NCBI RefSeq assembly: GCF_008831285.2 | Contig: NC_045140.1 | Span: 2,025,528 to 2,089,527 of the forward strand | Origin: Nymphaea colorata | Taxonomy: Eukaryota; Streptophyta; Magnoliopsida; Nymphaeales; Nymphaeaceae | Direction: 5' to 3' | DNA length: 64,000 nt | In this document: piece after piece, positions 36,622 through 49,503 of the stretch | Layout: each line of letters starts with the position of its first letter | Numbering within the stretch: the first letter of the stretch is position 1 | Notes under the pieces: generated by a model | Seen by the model: the letters and a program-made list of their open reading frames with translations, nothing else | Told to the model about the DNA's origin: nothing | Database searches by the model: none | Made by a program: the position numbers and the translations under genes

Positions 36622-39600
36622 ATGGGGAGCCGCAGCCAAAGCAGAAGCAGCAGCAAGAGGCGGAGGAGGAGGAGTCGCAGGTCCGATGACTCCGAGTCAG
36701 AAGCAGAGTCTGATTCCAGGACAGAAAGTGGCGATGATTCATCCCCACGTGAGAGGAGAAGTAGCAGCAACCGACAGAGGCAGCGAGAGCGAAAATCATC
36801 CTCTGAAGAGGGTTCTAGCAGTGAGGATGATCGACGGCGGGGGAAGCGAAGATCGAGAGCCGTCACAGAGGAGGAGATTGCAGAGTATCTGGCCAAGAAG
36901 GCGCAAAAAAAGGTAGGTAATTTTCTTCCTTTACTATTTTTTTTCTTTCTCCATGGAAGTAGGTTTTCCCGTTTTTGGGAATGGGAAACGAATTTGTGTG
37001 TTCCTATTTCATTTTCTCTCATTTTGACTCATCTTCGTGAATATGGGGGTTTAGGCGATGAGGGTGGCTAAGAAATTAAAGGCACAGACCGTCTCTGGTT
37101 ATTCAAATGATTCAAATCCGTTTGGAGATACCAATTTGAATGAGAAGTAAGTAATTCTTTTGCGTTCTCATTTGTTTTAATAATGAAGCCAGGTGTGGTT
37201 AAAGACATGTGAATGCTAAATTCTTGTGGTTGTGCAGTTTCTTTTTTACTTCCTATATTCACGAAAAAGGATAAACAATATAAATTCTGAGGAACCATGT
37301 GCAGTTTCTCCACCTGTTGGATTTTGAAATATTTCTCTTATGATGTTTAATTGTTAAAAAATGTACCTTATTTGGGTTTGTATTCTAAATTTTGTGTTGT
37401 AAAGTTTTTGATAGATAGAGAGCTTGAGATTTTCGGTTGTTACAGTTGATTTGTATGTTTTTGGGGACTTCAGTCATTGTGTTTCTTGGTAGGTTTGTGT
37501 GGCGAAAGAAGATTGAACGGGATGTTGCCCAGGGTATGCCCTTGGATACATTGTCTGCCAAAGCGGAAAAGAAGAAGCAGAGAGAAAGAATGGTAATACC
37601 TCGTTTCATAAAATCTATCTTTTATCGTTGTCACCATAATAATTATTGCTCTTTTCTTTTTATGCCTTTTGCTACCGTTATTGAGTTTTATCTTGCGTGA
37701 GAAAAAAATTGAAATATAATTCAATGGATGTCAAGGTTATGTCTGGATGAGCTTTGGTTTGTACATTTCACAAATGGGAAAAGAATGAAGGAATTGTGCA
37801 TACTGCTAAGTGAGTGCTATATTCTAAAGCACATAGCGAGCTCTGAAAATGTACTATACTAGTTTCTTTTAGAAAGAGATATTTGGTTTGGCATGACAAG
37901 GTACATTCTCTTAGGTATTTTCAGAAGTGCATGGAAATATCTTATTTGTCTAATAAAAAAGAGCGTAGCTGCTTTCTCGATCATCTTGTACATATGATGA
38001 TGCTTGCAAAACAATACAAGTTGTTTCTTTACTGAATTTGAGAATAATGGATGGTTGAATGATTATGAAATAGATATGCACCTCATTTGAATTTGAGGAA
38101 GAAAATGGTAAAAAAGATCAAGCGAAGCAATCATGGTGACCAAATGTTGCTTGAAGTAGGAAAAAAAAAATTGGAGGATGTGGTTACTGGTTAGTCTATG
38201 GGAATCATTGTCCAATTGTCATCATCCATTGGGTCCTTGTTGCCATGATAAAAGTTTCAAGTAAGTGCATGGCATTTAGGAAGGTGCTAAGCAACTTGAA
38301 CAAAAATGTAAGAATTAGCTGATAAATAAGAGAAACAGGGTCGGTATATCTTTTGAGATAACATCCCAAATGTTTAGGCCTGTCAAAATATGTAATCGTG
38401 TTTTTTCTATGCATGAACTTTTGTACAAATGCATTTTTTGTGTGAATTTGTTTACCTTTTTTATTTTTTTGTTTCTTAGATCACCCACTAGATGGCTGGG
38501 AATTAGACTGGGTAGCTTGTGGTTCAAATTGGTTTACCTAATATCAAACTCATTTGAGTTGGTTGAATAAGCTCTTGAGCTGAGCAACAAAAGAGAAGCT
38601 GGTTCAGTAGGATTAGTAATCCAAGTACAAACATGTACTCCTTTGAGCTCAAGTTGTTTATGCTTGTTGACCAAACCAAATATTAATGAGCATCCGGACT
38701 CTGGTATACACGTACAAACACAAACACAAACACGTGTACCACACTGATGAGTTGAATACCAGCGGGCTCAAGTTCAAGCATGTACTCCTTCAACAAGTTG
38801 TTTAGGCTTGTTGATCAAATGAGATATTAATAAGCAGCCTGACTCAGGTATACACGTACAAACACAAAGACATGTACCACATTGATGAGCTGAACACTAG
38901 CAGGCTCCATAGGGCTAGTGAGTAATTCATGTCAAGCATCTGAAAAGCAAATAGTGTTCTTGTCATGACCATCACCACTTCCGGATTGCATGATAGTGCT
39001 CTCTCGCTCTCTCTCTCTTTTCCCCCCACCTGTCAAGGATCCTTTGAAATTTCAATACATCTAAAAAACAGTGGCCTTGTAGTGACTGTCACCACTTCTG
39101 GACTCGTGCATGCGCACACAGACACTCACAACCTTCTTTGGCATGCCTAATGAGATAGTCTGCATCCATTTCATTTTTGGCTCTCAGCCCAACATTGCCT
39201 AAATTTTTTTTTAACCAACTGTCATACAAAAACAAGAAGAATTATTTTACTGGATGAAATTTTCTGGCATGCACAGAGCCTGGGGAGAGGCTATCTTTAT
39301 TTTTTTTATTGAGATGAATTAGTTGGAGATTTTTTTTTATGCATTTGTAAGTTTTCATGGAAGAAAAAAGTAGTAAATTTGGTTGTGGAATGGTATATGC
39401 CATCTTGACATTTGGTGTCAACAAACTTTTGAACAATCAATGAAGAATTGTCTTTGATCTTGTGCCTGTTCTTTATAAGCTCATAATATTAACAATTTTA
39501 TAATTTTATTAATGATAATATCATAATACTAGTATTATCGCTGTAGCTGTCATGATAATTATCATGTTTAGTGACTTTTTGAATGCCAATTTGCTGTTAT

Positions 39601-39750
39601 GTGTTCCAGCAGTTATTATTTGGTATTCTATTTGTAACAGACTTGAATGCAATATGTTGTAGGCAGAAATAGAGAAGGTTAAGAAAAGGAGGGAGGAAAG
39701 AGCAATTGAGAAAGCAAGACATGAGGAAGAAATGGTAAGTTTTTTCATTT

Positions 39751-39799
<49 letters not shown>

Positions 39800-42700
39800 T
39801 TATGTTTAAAACCACACCTAGGTGCCCTCCTAGGTGGCAGCCTAAACACCTAGGCTGAGGCATCTACGTGCCTCAAAACAAAAATATATTTTTTTATTAT
39901 TCTAATGATAAAATTTTAATTACTTTTGTTTGTTCTATTGTCTAAGACTCTAATATACTGTTGGAGGTGGAGCAATTTTAAGACCCCCATTTTCCCCCTT
40001 TTTCTATTTTTCTTTTCCTTTCTTTCTCATTTTCCCGATACTTTCTGTCAAACAGCTCAGAGTGGGCCTCACCTAGGCTTTTCTTTGGAGTGTGCTGCCT
40101 ACTGCTTTTAGCTACATAGGTCTTTGGTACTAAATCTAATTTGAGAACTCAAGAACTAAAATTTCTTTTGCAGGCTATGTTAAATAGAGAACGTGCTAGG
40201 GCAGAGTTCCAGGATTGGGAGAAGAAAGAGGAAGAGGTACATATTCGAGGTGGTTTTTAGCCTTTTTTAATTTTTAACTTTTTGTTATTTGAATTGAGTC
40301 AACCTCTTCATTCAAATCCGTATATTCTTATTTCTTGTGTTAATAATGAGATTTACATTACATTTTGGCAGTTCCATTTTGATCAAAGTAAAACCAGGTC
40401 AGAGATTAGACTGCGTGAAGGCCGGACACGACCTATTGACATTCTCTCAAAATACCTGAACGAGTCAAGTGATTCAGATATCGAGATTAATGAACCGTAC
40501 ATGGTCTTCAAGGTAAAAAAAAAAAAAGGTTCTCTAAATAAGTCTACAATGGTCAGATTTCTTCCTATAGAAAATTGTTTTATGCAACCAATCCTATGCT
40601 ACATTTGAATCATGGCTAACTCAAAACAATAAGCTTAGCTTTATTACTATCCAGTGTGTTTTAGACTTTTAGTAATTAGTACAAAGGAATTGGATCTTGT
40701 TTGTTGAACAAGTGATTCTTCTAGATAGAACTCAGAGGTTCTGATATGAAATATGCATCAGTTTAGTGGCGTATCAAGAGATTCTTGTTACTCTCCATCA
40801 TTCTATTCTGGACTTTACTAGCTCTGAACTTGGTTATGCATGAAACATGACCAAGGGAACTATCACATTTCTTGTGTGCTTGGCCTAGTACTTTTCCTGG
40901 CTTGTGATTATCTTTATTTTTATTTGATCTTTGTATAGTAGATGCAAGATCATACTGACTGGAAGGGCCTTTGCTTTTAAGAAGGAAATGTGACAACTCC
41001 TTTTGGTTCCATTGGTTTATGTGTGTTATTTTTAGAAGCTCTTACTTCCTTAGTCAATCCAGTTTTAGATGCAGTGTTAGACATTTGAATGAGATTAGAT
41101 TTCAAATTGAGAAATTCTAACTCATTAACAATGAGTCTCATGTCAATATGGTTTTTTAATGGATTTTTAAGTCTCTCTTACCTAATGTGATCAACCATGT
41201 CACATAGGTACGGGTACGGGGAAATGTGTATGGGTACGGCGTTTTCACCAATCTTGGTACGCCGGTACGACAATAATTATATATTTTTAATTCTAAAAAA
41301 CAAAATTGATATCATCACATCATTAAGACAATGTTCCTTTCATAGTTCCTAGTTCCTACATATAGTCTCATAAAAAAAACATAAACAGACCAAGACAACG
41401 TTTTGTTTTTGTGGTTTGGATCGGTTCTGACTCAAACTGATCCAAACGTACCCAGTCCCAGTACGGGTACGTGGGCTCCGCCATGTACCATTGTCACTTA
41501 GGTGATCGGGACCTGGAGGATGGAAGGAACTACATAGCCTTCAAAAATTAATTTTTTTACTTTTCCCCTTGCTTCTGGCAGGAATTTGACATATCTCTAG
41601 GTGCGTTTTCAAAATGACACAATCTTGTAATATGGGAGCACCCTTTGTGATCTTGACCTAAGGATCTTTCCTTTTTTCATGCCAAATTTCAGCTATTGAG
41701 GTGGCTGGTATTTCTTGCAAAAGTTTCTTCCAGAAAAGGGTTCATTCCATAGGTTTGAATATGCCTAATCGTGCTGATACTTTGGATGATGATTTACCAT
41801 GTAAACTAGTTCACCACCAAATTCATTTCTAGGAATGGCAAATACCTTCTTCTAAATCTCAGTTGCCAAAATTTCCAATGACCATGCAAAAGTAACTTTT
41901 TCTTTGCCATCTCCTCTTCATCTGCATTCATTAGGTTAGATTGAGTTGCTTTGCCTTTGCAAACTGACAAAAAAATGTTTAACATTACCAACATAAACAA
42001 AGGGTCAAATCCTGGAACCCATAAAGGAACTGATTTTAGCACCTGAAATTGGGGAAACAGGAAACATAGCCATTTAGTTCCATCATCAATGTCCAAGACT
42101 CCGAGCAGCTACTTTTTTTACTCACTGGCTTTCTAGAAGCCAAACATCTTTGTGGTTTTGTTATTGAAAACAGGGAAATATGTAGGCTGCTCTATAAATT
42201 GACATTACTCAAAAGTTGTTTGGAGTCTTTGGACTCCTACACAAGTGTGAACACTGATAGTTTTTCACTGTTATCCCTTTAAGTTAAAAAACATATATTC
42301 ACTGCTGAATACCCCTTCTTTTTTGTGGAAGGTAGATGATATTGTTGTCAGCTAGCTAACATGACATGCAACCGTGTGCATGTTGTGAACATAAGTTCAT
42401 GTGTGACACCAAAGATGTTGTTATTATGGTCCATAGTTTTTGTCCCATCCTTGTTGTTTTGTGTAGATAGAAGGTACAAGTACAACAGTAACATGTAATG
42501 CCCTTTGAAAACTTTAGTCCTGTATCTAAGATAGGGAGGAATCTTGAGGGACTTATAAAGGAGTTGTTTAGTGATTGATTCTTTTGGTTCTTAGCCTTTT
42601 GGAGCTGAACCCGAAACTACTAAGGGGCAAGTTGGGATCCGCCAAACCAAGAGCCCGAGCCCGATGTGGGACTAGTCTTGATTGTTATGGTAGTATTAGA

Positions 42701-45700
42701 GCCGATTCAACACTTGGACCTATGGTCCTATACATGCAGATGTGTGTGCCACAAAGGGGCTTGATTGTAATGTCATACTTTGAGAAATTTAGTCCTATAG
42801 CTAAGCTTGTGAGGAATCTTAAAGGAATTATGAAGGGGATTGTTTAGTGATTGGTTGTCTATTGTCGTAATCTAGTAGTTGATCTCCTTTATCCAAGCTA
42901 TCTCTTTAAGCCAAACTGGCTGGTTCTATGATGATAGAGTAGCATGGTCTGGTTTTTGGTCAAAGAATTGTTAGGCAGATAATAGAGACACATTTACCTC
43001 TCTCATGGTATATCAAATTGGCTTATGCAGAATGCTCAAAGTACATTCATGTTCCAGGGAAAATTATGTCATATTTCCTTTGAAGAGTAACCGGTTTCAG
43101 AAATTGGCAGAAAAGACTTACAATAGCTGCGGCTTTACATATTTTCTGTTTCTGTCTTTGGTCTGCTGTTTTTCATTTTTAGTACCGTAGCTTGGTTACA
43201 AGGATACTGTTGCCTAAACGATATTTGACTCAACAGGGTTTAACAGTAAAAGAAATGGAAGAGCTCCACGATGACATCAAAATGTACCTGGACTTGGATA
43301 CAGCAACACCAACTCATCTTGAGTTTTGGAAGGTCTCTTTTTTTTCCTTTCTTTCTTGAAAGTTTAAATTTATATCCTGCATAAAAACAGCAACTCTTAT
43401 ATTTACTTGCAAGTCCCAAACATAAGTGAGAAATTCTCGTTCAAGAAATATACAATGGAAGTGGTTTCTGAAGGTATATTAGGGAAGTGTCACTCTTTAG
43501 GTTGGTGACCAACTAAGAGGCAAAAGCAGGCAATGTCTTACTTTTTTAGCTAAATATTTTGATTTGTACTGACTCTCGGTGTCATATCTGTAAACTATAC
43601 CACAGTCACAAAGACAATCTTCTCACGCAAGTATACTGAGGACAACAAATCAGAATGGAAACTACATATTATTCATACAAGACTGGCTTCAAAAGCCATA
43701 ACCTTAACTTAGAATGATACAATATTTACAGAGAGAAAGAGACAAGAGAGCGAGAGAGAGAGAGAGAGAATCTAGCTGTTGGGCTGGGTTCGAATGGCTT
43801 GAAGACTAGCCGTTGGAACTCCCAACAGCTAGAAACACACAAGAAAAACAAAAAAAAAGTAAAAACAGAAAAAGAGAAATATTACAAAAACAAAACATAT
43901 TGCAGTCCTATGTACATAATATATACATAAGCATATATGTATCAATACATCCACTTAAATGCAGTGATGTATGTTGAAAGATATACACATACATATGTAT
44001 AAATGTACTTAGATATAAACTAACAATGTGTTCCTTTCAAGGGTGATTATGATATATTAGATGCATTTCACCTCATTTAGTTTAGGTGGTCGGTGTTTGA
44101 TTCATTTCAAATTAACATTTTTTGCTAGTCAGTAAAATTCTCATTACTTTTGTGTAAAGGTTGTTCACTATAAAACAGACAGTGGCACTGGTACATTCAG
44201 GACCAAGAATGAATGCAGTACTGATTTAATTTAAGTGAATAATCAAACACAAGTTCAGGCATAATGCTGTTGCAAGCTCGATTCTTTTTGTAAAACTTTC
44301 TTAGTAATGTGTGTGTCTTTAATGTTATTTTCACTTTTTTTTTTCAAAAAAAAAAATACAAGAGAAGCCTGTGTTGTAATGGTACAGTCTTCTCTCACCT
44401 AACTCAATCGTTGGATGTGTGGTGGGTGGATGAGAATGTGTGCGTATGTCTGAGTTGACTGTATTTTCTCTTGGGTGGGGGGAGGGGGGTGTTACACAGT
44501 AGTTCTTTCCCATGTTTTTTATTTTGAACATAAATGTTAATTCATATTCCTTATATTCTACATGATTGTGTTGTTGAAGGGGGTGTTACACCATAGGTTT
44601 TTAATTTTCCCATGTTTTTAACTTTGAAGTTAAATTTTAGTTTCATATCCCTTATATTCCACATGATTGTGTTGTTCTAATTTCTATCCCTTACTGCCAT
44701 TGCCAGAGCTTGAGGAGTGCTGTCTTTTTATCATTTTTTGACTGCTTACTACAATTAACCATGTTTTTCTGGTGTAGAGAATTTTTTGGACTGAAGCTAA
44801 TATATTAGCCTTAAATTGGCACATATTTTGCTAGCAATGTTCTGGTCAATAAATGTCTAGGGTTGACTACTGCCTACAATTAGATTTTAACAGTGAATAA
44901 CTTAAAGGAGAAAAATGTGTATCATAACCTGTGTCAGTTGGTGTTTCGAAAGATTACATGTATTGACGTAACATATCAGTAAGCTTGTGATTTTTGTTAA
45001 AAATGAAGCTTTAAAGTTCATGGAAATTTGGAAAAAATCTTTAAAGAAGACATTATATGGAAATTGCTTAACTAAAAGGAGAACTTAGAGTTTTTATATT
45101 CGAATGATGGTGGAAGGCACAAAACATTGGCTGCACAATAATAAAAAGGGGGTCATGTGTATCTTGCATTTTTTTGCCAAAATAATTCAAATCTAACCTG
45201 AACCTCTGAAATTACTCCCATTGCCAATAATTTGGAACAAACACTTGGTAAAAAAACAAAATTGAATCTATATTTACTCTAGTGTTATCAAAATTGGCAA
45301 TTGAATTGGCGAGGTTTTCAATTCAGGCAGGTTTGTAACATTTGGTTACACTTTAAATAACCTCATAACTATATTACTCTTTAAATGATTTCATAACCAT
45401 AAGAGCATTTTAAGGTTTTAATTCATAGGGGGGAAATATGTTCCTAAATGTGTGAGAATATGCCACCAATGAAGATACTAAATATTCATCCCTAAGGGGC
45501 TGTATGTAACTTAAAACCCAAACAGGTTTTGATACTGTAACCTTCAATAAAGGCACGGCGTCAGAGACACTATGTTTCACACAAAAACATAAGGTAACAG
45601 ACCGGGTTGTTACACTGCTGAAAGTAGTTCCAAGAATGTACCGTTTGGTTTTCCCTTTTACACTAGATATTGTAACACATGAGATGACATGATAAGAGCA

Positions 45701-48372
45701 GAACTGCTTTGTAGCTATCATTCTTCTCTTTTCCACTAGATATTTGCTGCAGCCGCATATGGATCACCTTTGCTTTCAGATTAAATAGAGCGAGAACTTC
45801 TGTTAATTTTATCCTTTCTAACAGGCATTAATGGTGATTTGTGATTGGGAGTTGGGTGAGGCTCGTAAAAGGGATGCACTTGATCGGGCAAGGGTTCGTG
45901 GCGAGGAACCACCAGCTGAGCTGCATGCTGAAGAAAGAGGCTTGCATTCAAGTATTGAGGCTGAAGTTAGGACTTTATTGGAGGGTAAAACTTATAATGA
46001 ATTGGAGAAGCTACGTTGTGACATTGAATTAGGGATGCATGAGGGGACTGCAAAAGTTGTTGAGTATTGGGAGGCTGTTCTGAAACGGTTAGAGATGTTC
46101 AAGGCCAAGGTAAACATTATTCTTTGGGCTTGACTGGTTATTGTTTGCACAAATTTCATGCAATAAAGTTTTCAAGAGTTTCTGAAGTTATTGTAGCTTT
46201 GGGTTTTCTTCTATGATTATTTCTGGTGGTTATTTCACTGCATGACATTGTTTAGATATCCGACTGCTTGTTGAACTTGTAGAAATAATCTAAGTTTACC
46301 TTTTATGTTCTGGTCTTGATTTTTATGTTTGGAAGTGAATTCCAGGCGTGCTTGAAGGAAATTCATGCTAATTTGTTAAGAAAACATTTAGAACGACTCG
46401 AAACAAATTCTCCAGAACAGCACTTGGAAGAGGAAGTGGATATCAAGAATGCAGAGGAGATGGAACAGGATTTAGAGGGTATTTCTCTGACAAGAAGCTT
46501 TTGTCCCCTTGCTGGCTTGCATGTTTTCTTTGTTGCATGTCAAACCAGTTTTTCTCTTATGCAGAACCTCTTGCTTATTCTCCTGAGCTGAGGGCTGATG
46601 AGCCGACTAATGAATTGGAAGAAGACATCGGTTCATATTCACCCGAGTTATTGCATGGTGAAGAAGATGATGAAGGAATTAATCCTGAACATGATAGGGC
46701 TGAACTGGTAATAATATTTCTTTTAAACATCTTCTTTTATCCTGTTGACATGTTGCTTGGAAAATGTATGGTATACTGCCTTTTTTCAACCCACATTCTC
46801 TTTCTATCCTGCATTCTGACCCTTTGCATGTGACATGAAAATGATGATTCTGTAACAGGAAAAAAAGCGTGTGGCTGTACTGCAAGAACATAGGAAGCGA
46901 CTTCAAGAAGCAGTGGCTGCTGCACGGCCTGCTTTGGCTGATGAAAGCATGGATTTCACAAATCAAGCAAGGGCGATTGCTCTGAAAGCAATGGGAGCCA
47001 TGGAAGAGGGTGATGCTGTCTTTGGTTCTGGTGCAGAAGTTAACCTTGATTCACAGGTTAGTCTTGTCTTACTGTCGTCTCGTCCTTCTTTGAAATGTAT
47101 TTTTAGTTATTCACGTGGGGAAGGAAGAGTTTTGGTTAGCTTCCAGCTGGAATTATGCTTTTTTTCTTTCTGTAACAATAGGGATTCAGTATCTCAAAAG
47201 AATGGGAAAGTAGACTGTAGGATTAGGTTTGCAGTCGGATCTCTTTTGCATGTGTTTTGGGTGAAGAACAAGTGGGGAAATGGCCCCAACGGTTAGATGG
47301 CGGTCGTGGTTTGGACTTTATGGGGTCATCTCTCTGTGTGAACTGAAGCATGCCTAGACTCTGAGGGCGGTGGAACAGGCTATGGGTTTTACTCATCAGT
47401 CTCTCGTCACAACTTGGTTTCCCAGTGTAGTAGCAGAAAAAAGGTTGAAAATGAAAAACAGCAACTACTTTTGATCTTGACCGTGACATAAGAAAGTCCT
47501 ATGTGAGGTAGTCTGGGGGGAACTAATCCCCAGGGAAAAAGTCTGTTTTGATGAAAGCTTATTTCACCCATTTGTGCTTATATTCTGCATGTTTGCCTTC
47601 CTCCCGTGCCATCTCTCTCTCTGTCTCTCACACACACATTGTCATTGATGTATCCCGTGTCTATACTCTGTGCCATGTGGCGTCAACATGGATTCCACTG
47701 TCTTTAGCACGTCCAGCCGGCATAACTGTTACTCCTGTTAGCTCTTCAACTTACTGCAGAATGTATGGATATAGTTGAAGCGAAAAAGAAACTAGTTCAT
47801 GGCATTTTAAATGATATTTTTTATGTTTTTATTTGGAATTTATGAAAATGAATTCGCTTTTTCTAAACATGCTTCTACTTTCTTCTGCACCTGTTTTTCA
47901 GGTGTATTGGTGGCATGACAAATACCGACCAAGAAAGCCAAAATATTTCAACCGAGTGCATACTGGATACGAGTGGAACAAATACAATCAGACGCACTAT
48001 GATCATGATAATCCTCCTCCAAAGATTGTGCAGGGTTATAAATTCAACATATTCTACCCCGACCTTGTTGACAAAACAAAGGCTCCTGAGTATAAGATCG
48101 AAAAGGATGACAGCAATGGAGAGACATGTCTTATAAGATTTCATGCAGGGCCTCCTTACGAAGACATCGTATGCCTCATTCTTTTCTTCTCCTTTTTCCC
48201 ATCTCAATACTCCTTCCAAAGCTCTCCCTTGACCTAACACCTCATGTTTCAGGCTTTCCGGATTGTGAACAAGGAGTGGGAGTACTCGCACAAAAAGGGC
48301 TACAAGTGCACTTTTGAACGTGGCATCCTACATGTTTACTTTAACTTCAAGCGCTATAGATACCGCCGGTGA
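36622..48372 (+). CDS. CTN: Cactin, spliceosome-associated nuclear protein
   Basis: Complete in 13 exons: 36622-36912, 37055-37146, 37493-37592, 39663-39734, 40174-40236, 40372-40512, 43237-43332, 45825-46109, 46346-46478, 46565-46707, 46859-47056, 47902-48168, 48253-48372. All introns are GT-AG and the exons sum to 2001 nt, exactly 666 codons plus stop. The N-terminus is an Arg/Ser-rich region (MGSRSQSRSSSKRRRRRSRR), followed by charged coiled-coil segments. The mid domain follows (exons 7-8, ICDWELGEARKRDALDRAR), then the highly conserved CactinC end: VYWWHDKYRPRKPKYFNRVH ... GPPYEDIAFRIVNKEWEYS ... FKRYRYRR. Known: Cactin associates with the spliceosome and is needed for faithful splicing and embryo development. 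The upstream in-frame ATG at 36568 probably lies in a leader intron, so the conserved MGSRS start is used. The large introns hold a TRIM and several repeats. Confidence 0.97.
37979..38093. repeat. 115-bp segmental duplicate, copy 2
   Basis: Second copy of 35030-35144, in Cactin intron 3. Confidence 0.95.
38627..38910. repeat. 144-bp tandem duplication in Cactin intron 3
   Basis: Two diverged copies share CATGTACTCCTT, CAAGTTGTTTA(T/G)GCTTGTTGA, GTATACACGTACAAACACAAA and ACATTGATGAGCTGAA-type words; the offset is 144 bp (38650 against 38794). Confidence 0.88.
39754..39795. repeat. (TA)n microsatellite
   Basis: About 21 units, 20 bp after the donor of Cactin exon 4. Confidence 0.92.
41205..41510. 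repeat. Decayed element with GGTACGGGTACGG ends in Cactin intron 6
   Basis: GTACGGGTACGGG and GGTACGCCGGTACG near the left, CCCAGTACGGGTACGTGG near the right. The outer flanks CCATGTCACATAGGT and CCATTGTCACTTAGGT are similar and could be a degenerate duplication or ends. Class unknown. Confidence 0.4.
42494..42862 (+). mobile_element. TRIM (miniature LTR retrotransposon), plus orientation, 3' LTR truncated
   Basis: The 5' LTR starts TGTAATGCCC at 42494 and runs to about 42687. A primer-binding-like site TGGTAGTATTAGAGCC follows at 42688-42703. The interior is only 78 bp and ends in a purine tract (AAAGGGG). The 3' LTR starts TGTAATGTCATAC at 42766 and matches the 5' LTR for about 90 bp before homology is lost. 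Interior and LTR words are shared with the minus-strand element at 22592-23040. It lies in Cactin intron 6 in the gene's orientation. No protein is encoded. Confidence 0.77.
43771..43833. repeat. Perfect 13-bp inverted repeat in Cactin intron 7
   Basis: TCTAGCTGTTGGG (43771-43783) and CCCAACAGCTAGA (43821-43833) can form a hairpin with a 37-nt loop. A (GA)n tract lies directly upstream. Confidence 0.85.
44485..44676. repeat. Tandem duplication of about 94 bp in Cactin intron 7
   Basis: Two diverged copies start GGGGGTGTTACAC (44485 and 44579) and end CATGATTGTGTTGTT. Confidence 0.85.
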
Positions 48373-49422
48373 TGTTGGAATTCTTGAATTTGCTCTGTTG
48401 CATGTACAATCGCTGAACTAAAGCATGGAAAAAAAATTGTGATTTTCATATCAAGGGACAGAGGAATTAGGACCTTTCTCTCAATGTGCTCCTCTCCACT
48501 GCTTGAGAGCATGGAATTTCATTAGGTTTGGCTCATCTTTGGAGTCATGTATTCGGGAAAATAGTCTATCAGAGTGAGTCTGAATCAGCCCTACGCTTTG
48601 CGAGTGCGTGCTTTCTTAGTAGATGGAAATGTAGCAGAAAAAAATTAAGATGGAAATGTAACAGAAAAAAATTAACAATGACGCAATCTTTTTTTGTCAT
48701 GAGAAGTCCGCTGATGTTTCTTTTCCTAATTGTATTTTACGTTGACGGCCTAAAGACTTCTCTGTCGATGTCAGATTTATACATAACGTCCCATTGAAGA
48801 ATGATCAGTTCAGCAATGTCATCTGCAATCTTGGGTTTAGATCTTGTCATATGGACATTTGCCCTTTTCACTAAAAAGAACACGCATGTGTATTCAATTT
48901 ATTTTTTGTCGTATGCTTTGCTATTTAAATTGGAGGTCAGATATAGGTGGTTAAAGACTTTAAAAATATGGAATTAATTTAATAAGAGGATTTCTTAAAA
49001 AATAATTTGAAACATCTAATTTAGGGTGCTTAACTTACGTTCATGGAATTAAAGTACTGTGTTCACATCATGGTTACTCTTTATCGTAGACTAAGTTTGA
49101 TGGTATCATTATTGAAAATCACGTATTTCAGATGATAAAGTTATTGAGGGTCTGAGACACTAGAGATTCTTGAATCAAATATGAGGGTTAGTGCTGACAA
49201 GTTGTTGGACAATTCAACTCTATATAACTGATTGGAGCCACAGCCACATTGTACCTTTTGATCACATGGCCACACATAGCTCATGTGGTTCACCCTGTGA
49301 GTCACTTCCAACATTCCCTCATTAGTATTCACATGGGTATAGTCCATAACTAGCTTGATCTATCAAGAATATCACATTCAAGGATTTGTTTTGCCTGCAG
49401 AGCAATTTTTGTTAAATTGGTC

Positions 49423-49431
49423 ACACAACAC

Positions 49432-49469
<38 letters not shown>

Positions 49470-49503
49470 GCCATGACTTTCATGGATATATATATATATA
49501 TAT
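49423..49503. repeat. (CA)n/(TA)n compound microsatellite with embedded direct repeat
   Basis: CA units, then TA, then a short unique block (GCCATGACTTTCATGG), then TA again. The unique block recurs 61 bp downstream. Confidence 0.85.

Noticed and set aside
42494-42862. Considered as part of a Cassandra-type element
   Set aside because: No 5S rRNA-like sequence in the LTRs.
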